A stretch of DNA of 32,936 nucleotides, from assembly GCA_025937895.1 (NCBI GenBank), contig JAICQL010000073.1, forward strand, positions 1-32,936, given 5' to 3'. Shown piece by piece: positions 26,167 to 32,936 of this stretch. Below the pieces are notes generated by a model, which had not been told where the DNA came from, did no database searches, and was given only the letters and a program-made list of their open reading frames with translations. A program made the position numbers and the translations under genes. Origin of the DNA: Polyangiaceae bacterium (GTDB lineage: Bacteria; Myxococcota_A; Polyangia; Polyangiales; Polyangiaceae). The stretch's first letter is position 1. The number at the start of each line of letters is the position of its first letter.

Positions 26167-27357
26167 ATGAATCCCAGCTCGCTACGTCTTCGTGCCTTAC
26201 CCTTCTTGCTCGCAGGCAGCGTGCTTGCCGCATGCAGCAGCGCTGACGATGGCACCGCGCTCTCGCCCCCTGCGGCAGCAGCCAGCCCCAGCGCTGCCCT
26301 GGACGCAGCGGACATTGCCGACCTGGAGCTGCGCGCCGAGCGTGTGGTTGCGGCCGGGGTGCCCGGTGTCTCCGTCGCCGTCATCGCCGGCGAGCAGACC
26401 GTGCTGGTCAGCCGAGGCCTGGCTGAGCGCGCCACCGGCGAGCCGCTGACCAGCGACCACCGCTTCCGCGTGGCCAGCATGGCCAAGTCACTGCTGGCGT
26501 CCATCGTGTTGCAGCTGGTGGAGGAGGGGCGGCTCTCGCTCGGCGACAGGGTGGACCAGTGGCTACCGGGCATGCTTCACCACAATGGCGACGCCAGCAT
26601 CGAGAACCTGCTGCGGCTCGAATCCGGCATCTTCAACTTCGAGGAGGACGAGCGCCACATGGCGCCGTATCGCGCCGGAGACTTCAGCCACTACTGGAGC
26701 CCGGAGGAGCTGGTGGCGCTGGCAGACTCCCATCCCGCCGTGTTTCCGCCGGGCGCTCGCTTCCACTACTCCAACACCAACTACGTGTTGCTCGCCTTGA
26801 TCATCGAGAAGATCACCGGCGCCAGCCTCGCCGAGGTCGTGCGCCAGCGCATCACCGATCCGCTCGGCATGAGCGGCAGCAGCATGCCGACCGGCTCCGC
26901 GCTGCAGGCGCCCTACGCTCATGGCTATCAGCTCGGCCTCGGCCCGGAGCCGGTGGACGTGACGGCCATCAGCGCCAGCTCCGTGTTCGGCAACGGCAAC
27001 CTGGTCGCCACTGCTCACGACGTGGCGCTCTTCTATGGCGCGCTGGCCCGTGGCGAGGTGGTGAGCGCCGCGCAGCTGCCAGCCATGTTCACGCCCAGCC
27101 CCGCCATGGACACGCAGTACGGCATGGGCGTGTGGCGCTTCGACCATGAGCTGCCCACCTGCGGCCGCTTCGTGGGCCATGACGGAGCAGTGCCCGGCTA
27201 TGACGTGACGGCCTTCAGCAACCTCGAAGGCACCCGCCAGTATGCGGTGCTGGTCAACGTGCTGGCGCCGGGCGACGTCGTCGGTGATGAGGTCGCGCAG
27301 GCAGCCTTCCGGGAGCTCGTTGAGGCGGCGGGGTGCAATGGTGCGGAGGGTGAGTAG
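26167..27357 (+). CDS. Serine beta-lactamase/DD-peptidase-fold lipoprotein
   Basis: A 396-residue lipoprotein of the class C beta-lactamase / D-Ala-D-Ala carboxypeptidase / esterase superfamily. The active-site motifs are SMAK (Ser104, Lys107), YSN (Tyr201, Asn203) and HDG (338-340), the last replacing the KTG of true beta-lactamases, as in many DD-peptidases and EstB-like esterases. A lipobox VLAAC puts the lipidated Cys at 23. ATG at 26167 is preceded by aaggag with six bases of spacing. The substrate cannot be told from sequence; peptidoglycan stems, D-amino peptides or esters are the usual ones for the group. It is convergent with the esterase, with only 15 bases between them. Confidence 0.88.
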   Translation: MNPSSLRLRALPFLLAGSVLAACSSADDGTALSPPAAAASPSAALDAADIADLELRAERVVAAGVPGVSVAVIAGEQTVLVSRGLAERATGEPLTSDHRFRVASMAKSLLASIVLQLVEEGRLSLGDRVDQWLPGMLHHNGDASIENLLRLESGIFNFEEDERHMAPYRAGDFSHYWSPEELVALADSHPAVFPPGARFHYSNTNYVLLALIIEKITGASLAEVVRQRITDPLGMSGSSMPTGSALQAPYAHGYQLGLGPEPVDVTAISASSVFGNGNLVATAHDVALFYGALARGEVVSAAQLPAMFTPSPAMDTQYGMGVWRFDHELPTCGRFVGHDGAVPGYDVTAFSNLEGTRQYAVLVNVLAPGDVVGDEVAQAAFRELVEAAGCNGAEGE

Positions 27358-27372
27358 CGTCTTTACCTGAGG

Positions 27373-28280
27373 TCAGTCGCGCAACACCCCGTACGTCCGC
27401 GCGAAGGTCGGATCTGTTTCTGTCGCCGCGCGCCGCAGCGGCTCCAGGTACGCGGCGAGCGCGCGCTGCTCCTCGCTCGGCGCGAGGGCAGGCGCGCCGG
27501 CAATGTGACGCGCTACCCAGCGTAGCCCCGCCAGCAGCCGCGCCGGCAAGGTGGGGCCGACGTGATCGGCATCGCGCAGCAGGTGATAGTCGTGCGCGAT
27601 GTCGAGCTCCCACAGCGCGCGGTGCAAGAATTCGGCGCCATCGTGGGCGTGCAGCGCGTCGCGGCTGCCCGCGTCGAGGTAGACGGCGAGCTGCGCCGCG
27701 CGCGGGTGACGGGGTGGTCGGCGCTGAAGAGCTCCGGGTCGCGTGCGGGGCCGAGCAGGCGCTGCGGCACTGCAGGGGGATAGTGGAAGCGATTGCGCAG
27801 GGGCACTCGCTCCGCACGGGTGTGCGGCTCCAGCATGGGCGCGATAGCGGCCGCAGCCGCCCAGCGCGAGGGCTGATCGAAGGCGATCTTCAATGCACCG
27901 TAGCCGCCCATGCTCACGCCCAGCAGCGCTGCCGGCGCCGTGCTGACCCACGCCGCGAAGCGCTCCTGCAGCGCCTGCAGCAGCCCGTGCGAGACGGCGC
28001 TCTGCCAGTGCTCGCCGCGCGCCGGGTCGTCCAGGTAGAAGCAGAAGGGGGGCACCCCCAGGCACGCGATCGAGAGCGGCGGCAGCGAACGCTCTTGCCA
28101 GGCCTGCTCCAGCAGCGGCTGGAGCGCGAGCAAGGTGTCCTGATCGCCACCGCCGCCGTGGAGAAACAGGCATACGGGCAGCGGTGTGTCAGTGCCGGCG
28201 TGCCAGAGCGCAGTGGCGGGCAAGCGCTCGTGCGCGGCGTGGCAGACCTCGAAGCGGTCCATTCGAGAGAGCTCGGTCAT
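27373..28280 (-). pseudogene. Putative esterase (enterochelin-esterase-like superfamily), frameshifted
   Basis: Two adjoining frames together make one alpha/beta hydrolase of the PF00756-like esterase group. The first part, from ATG 28280, carries LFLHGGGGDQDTL and nucleophile motif GVSMGGYGAL (about residue 120), ending near DHPVTRAR. The second part, in another frame, continues with RAAQLAVYLDAGSRDALHAHDG and DADHVGPTLP with the likely catalytic His. The break is in the CG run at 27694-27707 (cgccgcgcgcgggt): one base missing or two extra would restore the frame. It may be a real lesion or a sequencing error. The gene is divergent from the TetR regulator, which suggests control by it. Siderophore hydrolysis is possible, given the NRPS nearby. 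Confidence 0.75.
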
Positions 28281-28326
28281 GGTGCAGGCTAGCGCCCCCT
28301 CGGCGCGCGTGGTACTCGGGTTTCGC

Positions 28327-28959
28327 ATGGCCGCAGGGCGCGCGCAGCCTCCTCGCAGACAGCCGCGCCAGGCGCGCTCGCTCAGCACGGTAGAGGTCAT
28401 CCTGCTGGCGGCTGCTCGGGTTTTTCGCCGTGAGGGCTGGCGCGCCACCACCAACCGCATCGCCGCCGAAGCAGGCGTGGGAGTGGGCAGCGTGTACGAG
28501 TATTTTCCCGACAAGCAGGCCCTGCTTCACGCCCTGGCGGTGAAACACCTGGAGCTCGCCGAACGCGTCCTCGCGCCTTGCCTCGCTGCCGATCCGGGTG
28601 AAGGCGCGCCGAGCGGGGCCGGGGCGGCAAGCCTGGGCGACTGGCTCGCCGCCGTGCAAGCTGCCGTGCTCGCCAGCCAGCAGTATCCCTCCCAGGCGCT
28701 GGAGCTGCTGTCCGGCAGCGCGCGCAATGAGCTCGCCGCGCGCGCCGCGGAGCTGCGCGAGCGGGTGCTGCTCGCGCTACGGCGGCGGCTCGAGCAGCGC
28801 GGCCACAGCCCTGCGCGCGCCCGCTTGCGCGCGCAGGCGGCGTTCGGTGCCATCGGCGAGCTCACCGTGGTGAGCTCACTGCGCGAAGGTCAGGAGCTCC
28901 TCGCTGCGGAGCTGCTGGCGATGGCGCTTCGTCACTGCGAGGCCCCGCCAGACACGTAA
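28327..28959 (+). CDS. TetR-family transcriptional regulator
   Basis: A 210-residue regulator. The N-terminal HTH is clear in ILLAAARVFRREGWRATTNR followed by IAAEAGVGVGSVYEYFPDKQ, and the rest is the helical ligand-binding domain. ATG at 28327 is chosen because it gives the usual short pre-HTH tail. An in-frame ATG at 28279 would share a CATG with the opposing esterase start. The 46-base gap between the divergent starts should hold its operator; gcgcc/ggcgc at 28292-28306 is the only small inverted repeat seen. A likely target is the divergent esterase and itself, by analogy with TetR pairs. Confidence 0.88.
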   Translation: MAAGRAQPPRRQPRQARSLSTVEVILLAAARVFRREGWRATTNRIAAEAGVGVGSVYEYFPDKQALLHALAVKHLELAERVLAPCLAADPGEGAPSGAGAASLGDWLAAVQAAVLASQQYPSQALELLSGSARNELAARAAELRERVLLALRRRLEQRGHSPARARLRAQAAFGAIGELTVVSSLREGQELLAAELLAMALRHCEAPPDT

Positions 28960-28961
28960 CT

Positions 28962-28980
28962 GAGAATGATTCGCATTTTT
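28962..28980 (+). promoter_or_regulatory. Fur-box-like site upstream of mbtH-NRPS
   Basis: GAGAATGATTCGCATTTTT matches the 19-base Fur consensus GATAATGATAATCATTATC at 14 positions by my count. It sits in an AT-rich patch three bases after the TetR stop and 118 bases before the mbtH start. Fur with iron would repress here, so the downstream genes should be iron-starvation induced. Confidence 0.7.
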
Positions 28981-29098
28981 ATTCTTGTCTGCTTTTCTGT
29001 GGCGTGGCAATTAGCCGGTGCCGTGGCTGGTGCCTGCCTGGCGCTTTTGTGTCGTGTGGGTGTCAGCTGGGTGCAGACAGATTCAGGAGCAGCGATAG

Positions 29099-29326
29099 AT
29101 GAGCTGGGATGACGAGGACACGATCTTCGAGGTCGTGGTCAATCACGAGGAGCAATACTCGATCTGGCCCAACTACAAGGAGATCCCCCGGGGCTGGCGG
29201 GCGGTGGGTGTGTCCGGGCGGAAGCAGGAATGTCTGGCGCACATCGATCGGGTGTGGACTGACATGCGGCCTCTCAGCCTTCGCAAGCTGATGGCGGCGG
29301 ACGCTGCGGCGGCCCGGCAGAGCTAG
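29099..29326 (+). CDS. MbtH-like protein
   Basis: A 75-residue MbtH-family protein, the small activator that binds NRPS adenylation domains and is often needed for their folding or activity. The family signature is intact: VVVNHEEQYSIWP, PRGWRAVG, CLAHIDRVWTDMRPLSLRKL. It is preceded by aggag and lies 118 bases after the Fur-like site. The NRPS start follows 268 bases later on the same strand, so it likely serves that enzyme. Confidence 0.95.
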   Translation: MSWDDEDTIFEVVVNHEEQYSIWPNYKEIPRGWRAVGVSGRKQECLAHIDRVWTDMRPLSLRKLMAADAAAARQS

Positions 29327-29343
29327 GCCAGCAGAAGCTTGCA

Positions 29344-29380
29344 CCCCCGCGCAGGGGGCTGGCGGCTGCGCGTGCGCCAG
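29344..29380 (+). promoter_or_regulatory. Double hairpin between mbtH and the NRPS
   Basis: Stem 1 is ccccc (29344-29348) with ggggg (29354-29358). Stem 2 is ctggcg (29359-29364) with cgccag (29375-29380). They abut in the transcript just after mbtH. No U-run follows, so partial attenuation or mRNA-processing stability is more likely than full termination. The rest of the gap to 29594 holds no evident gene. Confidence 0.4.
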
Positions 29381-29594
29381 AAACTGGAGCGAGTGGCGGT
29401 GCAGCGCCCGCTGCCTGCTCGGCGCGCGGGAGACGGAGGATGGCGCCTGAAGGCGCTGCTTTGAAGCGCGGCATCGCTGGCAGGCCGCGGCTGCACGCGA
29501 GCGTACTGGCGGCGCTGCAGTGGCGGCGCGCGTGTGCTCGCGGGGCGTGGCTGCGCGCCGGAGCGCACAACCAAGTGTTCGTTGAAGGTACGTC

Positions 29595-32500
29595 ATGAGT
29601 CTGAAGTCGGAATCAGCCGAGCGGGAGTCTGCGGAGATCCAGGCGCTGGAGAGCGCGGTCGCGGCGGTCGTCGCGGAGATGGGCGGGGGGCGAGTGACGG
29701 GCTTCGCCGTCGGCGCCGGCGAGCTGGCGCTGGCCGTGGAGGTGGAAGCGCGGCTGCTCGAGCTGTTGAACGCGGACTCGCTGGCGAGGCTGGTCGGAGA
29801 TGCTGCGCGTGAGGCCGCGTGCAGCGCGCCTCGCTGGGTGGCGTTCCTGGAGCCCGGGCAAGGCTCGGCTCCCGAGAGTGGAGCGGAGCGGCGAGGCCTC
29901 GCGGCTCGTCTGCTGCAGGGTGAGCTCGGGGCGCTCGCGCTGTACCGGGATGGGCTGCGGCAGGAGAGCGGCGGGGAGGCGGCCGCACCGAGCGTGACGG
30001 AAGCGCAGCTGGGCGAGCTGTGGCGGGCTGTGTTGCGCCTTGCCGAGGTACCGCGAGACGCGAGCTTCTTTGCGCTGGGGGGCAGCTCGCTCCTGGCTGC
30101 ACAGCTGCTGGCGCGGGTGGGGGAGCGCTTTCAGGTCGCGCTGGAGCTGCGGGAGCTGTTCGAGGCACCTACGCTGAGTGGTATGGCGCGGGCGATCGAG
30201 CTCGCGCTGGCGCAGCCCGGGGGCGCGCGCGTGCTGGCGCCCGTGCCGGTGCTGTCCCGCGCGCAAGCCTTGCCGCTCTCCCCGCAGCAGGCGCGCATGC
30301 GCTTCTTGTGGCAGCTGGATCCGGAGAGCGCGGCGTATGTGGTGCAGGGCGCTCTTCAGCTGCAGGGGCGCATCGACGGGGCGGCGCTCGCGCGCGCGCT
30401 GGCGGCACTGGTGCAGCGGCACGAGGCGCTGCGCACGCGCTTTCCGGAGCACGAGGGCGAGCCACGGCAGCACATCGATCCGCCTGCGCCACCGCAGGTG
30501 ACCTGGCACGACCTGCGCTCGCTCGGGCCCGCCGAGAGCGCGCGGGACGGAGAGGCCCTGCTGCAGCGCTCGGCGCTCGAGCCCTTCGACCTGAGCGAGG
30601 GTCCGCTGTTCCGGGTGTGCGCGGTCTGGCAACAGGCGGAGCAGCTGCTGCTCGGCGTCTCGCTGCATCACAGCGTCGCCGACGGCCTGTCGATGACGGT
30701 GCTGGCTCGCGATCTGCTGAGCCTCTACGCCTCGGAGGCGCAGGGCACGCCGCACGGCTTGCGGCCCTTGCCCGTGCAATACGCCGACTACGCGCACTGG
30801 CAGGCCGCGCGCCTGGCTGGCGGCGGAGGGGCGCGCCAGCTGCAATACTGGCTGGAACAGCTGGGGCGAGAGCACCCACCGCTGGACCTGCCGAGCGATC
30901 GACCGCGCCCGGCCACGCAGAGCCTCCGCGGCGCGCGGCTGGAGATCGCGCTGGGGGACGAGCTGGTGGCGGGCGCACGGGCGCTGGCGCGCCAGCTGGA
31001 CACCAGCCTGTTTGCGGTGCTGCTCGGCTCGTTCGAGGTGCTGCTCCACTGCTACACCGGGCAGCGCGATCTGCGGGTCGGTGTGCCGATGGCGAACCGG
31101 CTGCGGCCGGAGGCCGAGGGCCTGATCGGCGCGCTCCTCACCACCCAGGTGCTGCGCGTGCAGCTGAGCCCGCGAGAGAGCTTTGCCGCGCTGCTGCGCC
31201 GCGTGCACCAGGTGGTGCTGGGTGCCAGCGCTCACCAGGAGCTGCCCTTCGAGAGCCTGGTGGAGGCGCTGCAGCCCGAGCGCGACGCCGCGTACAACCC
31301 GCTGTTCCAGGTGATGTTCAATCACCAGGAGCGCGACCTGAGCGCGCTGCGCAGCTTGCCGGGGATCACGGCCCGGGTGATCGAGGTGGACAGCCCCGTC
31401 ACCCGCTTCGATCTCTCGCTGAACACCGTGCACGACGAGCAGGGGCGCCTGTCGGCGTCCTTCACGTACTCGACAGAGCTTTTCGATGCCGGGCGCATGC
31501 AGCGCATGGCCCGCCACTGGCGCGCGCTGCTCGCGGCCTTGCTGGCGGCGCCGGAGCAGCCGCTCTCGGCACTGAACTGGCTGCCGGCGGAGGAGCGGGA
31601 GCAGCTGGTGCGCTGGAGCGTACCGCCGCACCAGCCCGCGCCCGAGGGGCTGGTTACGGACTGGATCGAGGCGCAGGTGCGCAGGCAGCCGGATGCGCCG
31701 GCGGTGACGTTCGAGGGCGATACGCTCAGCTATGCGGAGCTCGATCGCCGCGCCGCGCAGCTGTGCGCGCGGCTGCTCGCGCGTGGCGTCTCGGCGGACG
31801 CCGTGGTCGGCGTGGCGCTGTCGCGCTCGCTGGAGCTGGTGGTGGCGCTGATCGCGGTTGCCAGGGCAGGGGCTGCCTACCTGGCGCTCGATCCGGAGTA
31901 TCCGTCGCAGCGCCTGGCATACATGATCCGCGACGCGGGGGCGCGCTGGGTGCTGCACGGCCCGGAGCTCGAGCGGAGCTGCGCGGGCGAGGGGGTCGAG
32001 TGGCTCGACGTGCAGCGAGATCTGGCGCAAGCCGCCGAGCTGACGGCGCCGTCACGCGCGCTGCATGCAGAGCAGCTGGCGTATGTGCTGTACACGTCGG
32101 GGAGCACCGGTGAGCCCAAGGCCGTGGGCAACACGCACGGCGGGCTCGCCGAGCGCATCGGGTGGATGCAGCGCGAGTATGCGCTGCAGCCGGGCGAGGC
32201 CGTGTTGCACAAGACGCCGCTCAGCTACGACGTGGCCGTGTGGGAGGTGTTCTGGCCGTTATGCGCCGGAGCGCAGCTGATCGTGGCGCCGCCGGGCGAC
32301 CACCGGGATCCGGAGCGGTTGAGCGCGCTGATCCGCCGTCACGCGGTGTCCACCGTGCACTTCGTGCCCTCGGTGCTGCGCGAGTTCCTGGCGCAGGACT
32401 CCGCGCACGAGTGCCGCAGCCTGGTGCGCGTGTTTTCGGGCGGCGAGGCGCTCACCCCGGAGCTGCAGCAGCGCGCACATGCCTGCTGGCCCCAGGCGCG

Positions 32501-32936
32501 CCTGGACAATCGCTACGGTCCGACCGAGGCGCTGATCAACGCCACGTACTGGACGTGCCGCCCCGAGCAGCGCGGCCCCGTACCCATCGGGCAGCCCATC
32601 CCGAACACGTTGATCCGCATCCTGGATGCATCCCTGAGCCCGGCGCCCGCGGGGGTGAGCGGCGAGCTGTACATCGGCGGGGCGGGGCTGGCGCGCGGGT
32701 ACTGGGGTCAGCCGCAGCTGACGGCCGAGCGCTTCGTGGCCGACCGGTTCGGTCCCGATCCGCAGGGGCGGTTGTATCGCACCGGGGATCTGGGGCGCTG
32801 GCGCGCCGACGGGACGCTGGAGTACCTGGGGCGCAACGACCAGCAGTTGAAGATCCGCGGCTTCCGCATCGAGCCAGGAGAAATCGAAGCGAGGCTCGCC
32901 GAGCATCCCGAGGTGCGCCACGCGCTGGTCCTGGCG
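29595..32936 (+). CDS. Non-ribosomal peptide synthetase, N-terminal part (carrier-C-A)
   Basis: 1114 codons are open to the right edge, so the gene is partial. Start ATG 29595 has aagg six bases upstream, and an in-frame TGA at 29583 blocks a longer start. Residues about 30-115 resemble the C-terminal lid of a fatty acyl-AMP ligase, ending in ERRGLAARLLQGELGALALY. The lid's usual SSGK lysine is an Ala (ESGA). A carrier domain follows (about 135-205, LGGSSLLA, phosphopantetheine Ser165). A condensation domain follows (about 220-640, HHSVADG at 358-364). An adenylation domain (about 690 onward) has YTSGSTGEPKAV, NRYGPTEALINATYW and YRTGDLGRW. My reading of its pocket is D-V-W-H-F-G-R-I-N-(K), nearest the Ser code. 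With MbtH and a Fur-like site, a siderophore product is likely. Confidence 0.93.
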   Translation, partial: MSLKSESAERESAEIQALESAVAAVVAEMGGGRVTGFAVGAGELALAVEVEARLLELLNADSLARLVGDAAREAACSAPRWVAFLEPGQGSAPESGAERRGLAARLLQGELGALALYRDGLRQESGGEAAAPSVTEAQLGELWRAVLRLAEVPRDASFFALGGSSLLAAQLLARVGERFQVALELRELFEAPTLSGMARAIELALAQPGGARVLAPVPVLSRAQALPLSPQQARMRFLWQLDPESAAYVVQGALQLQGRIDGAALARALAALVQRHEALRTRFPEHEGEPRQHIDPPAPPQVTWHDLRSLGPAESARDGEALLQRSALEPFDLSEGPLFRVCAVWQQAEQLLLGVSLHHSVADGLSMTVLARDLLSLYASEAQGTPHGLRPLPVQYADYAHWQAARLAGGGGARQLQYWLEQLGREHPPLDLPSDRPRPATQSLRGARLEIALGDELVAGARALARQLDTSLFAVLLGSFEVLLHCYTGQRDLRVGVPMANRLRPEAEGLIGALLTTQVLRVQLSPRESFAALLRRVHQVVLGASAHQELPFESLVEALQPERDAAYNPLFQVMFNHQERDLSALRSLPGITARVIEVDSPVTRFDLSLNTVHDEQGRLSASFTYSTELFDAGRMQRMARHWRALLAALLAAPEQPLSALNWLPAEEREQLVRWSVPPHQPAPEGLVTDWIEAQVRRQPDAPAVTFEGDTLSYAELDRRAAQLCARLLARGVSADAVVGVALSRSLELVVALIAVARAGAAYLALDPEYPSQRLAYMIRDAGARWVLHGPELERSCAGEGVEWLDVQRDLAQAAELTAPSRALHAEQLAYVLYTSGSTGEPKAVGNTHGGLAERIGWMQREYALQPGEAVLHKTPLSYDVAVWEVFWPLCAGAQLIVAPPGDHRDPERLSALIRRHAVSTVHFVPSVLREFLAQDSAHECRSLVRVFSGGEALTPELQQRAHACWPQARLDNRYGPTEALINATYWTCRPEQRGPVPIGQPIPNTLIRILDASLSPAPAGVSGELYIGGAGLARGYWGQPQLTAERFVADRFGPDPQGRLYRTGDLGRWRADGTLEYLGRNDQQLKIRGFRIEPGEIEARLAEHPEVRHALVLA

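Noticed and set aside
28186..28326. Longer N-terminus for the TetR regulator
   Set aside because: The extra residues overlap the esterase 5' end, are unlike TetR tails, and ATG 28327 gives a normal start.
29613..32113. Long open frames (805 codons minus, 697 codons plus) across the NRPS
   Set aside because: Both are out of phase with the PCP, C and A motifs, which read continuously from ATG 29595 to the edge.

Overview
The window is very GC-rich with strong third-position G/C bias. It is dense in lipoproteins, PEGA/TPR proteins, a membrane-tethered Ser/Thr kinase, an ECF sigma factor, FG-GAP and PD40 propellers, MopE-type repeats and an NRPS. This fits a large-genome myxobacterium (Myxococcota, perhaps Polyangiales); the taxon is inferred from gene content only. 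No tRNA, rRNA, CRISPR array or insertion sequence was seen.

Layout. 1-5265 (+): a Pkn-type Ser/Thr kinase whose frame is open to the left edge, a TPR/PEGA membrane protein, a lipoprotein, and a second lipoprotein with a jelly-roll-like C-terminus. 5430-6122 (-): a lipoprotein Cu/Zn superoxide dismutase whose stop codon lies in the first unit of a 15-16 bp tandem array. 6479-8490 (+): a MoaD-like sulfur carrier and a TolC-like outer-membrane factor, whose stop codon also lies in the first unit of a 16 bp array. 13022-8653 (-): a tight four-gene operon of barrel-like secreted protein, ECF sigma factor, single-pass membrane protein and FG-GAP lipoprotein. 20658-13099 (-): a 2519-residue lipoprotein with the ectodomain order of animal teneurins. 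22384-20852 (-): an MscS channel with a cyclic-nucleotide-binding domain. 22632-27357: a PD40 lipoprotein, a coiled-coil lipoprotein, a PAF-acetylhydrolase-like lipoprotein and a beta-lactamase-fold lipoprotein. 27373-28959: a frameshifted esterase divergent from a TetR regulator. 28960-32936 (+): a Fur-box-like site, an MbtH protein and an NRPS running off the right edge.

How the parts may work together. The right end looks like the start of an iron-regulated siderophore locus: an AT-rich promoter with a 14/19 match to the Fur box, then mbtH, then an NRPS with order (degenerate acyl-AMP-ligase lid)-carrier-condensation-adenylation. Its specificity pocket is Ser-like but unusual. The neighbouring esterase could be a siderophore hydrolase, but its frame is broken. 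The centre is dominated by surface proteins: the teneurin-like shell appears to have lost both the toxin and the self-cleavage residues of RHS toxins, and the adjacent ECF operon could be a cell-surface signalling module.

A recurrent oddity is 15-21 bp tandem duplication at gene ends and in disordered linkers (kinase, TolC, sigma factor, and the two stop-codon-straddling arrays), which suggests frequent slippage in this genome.
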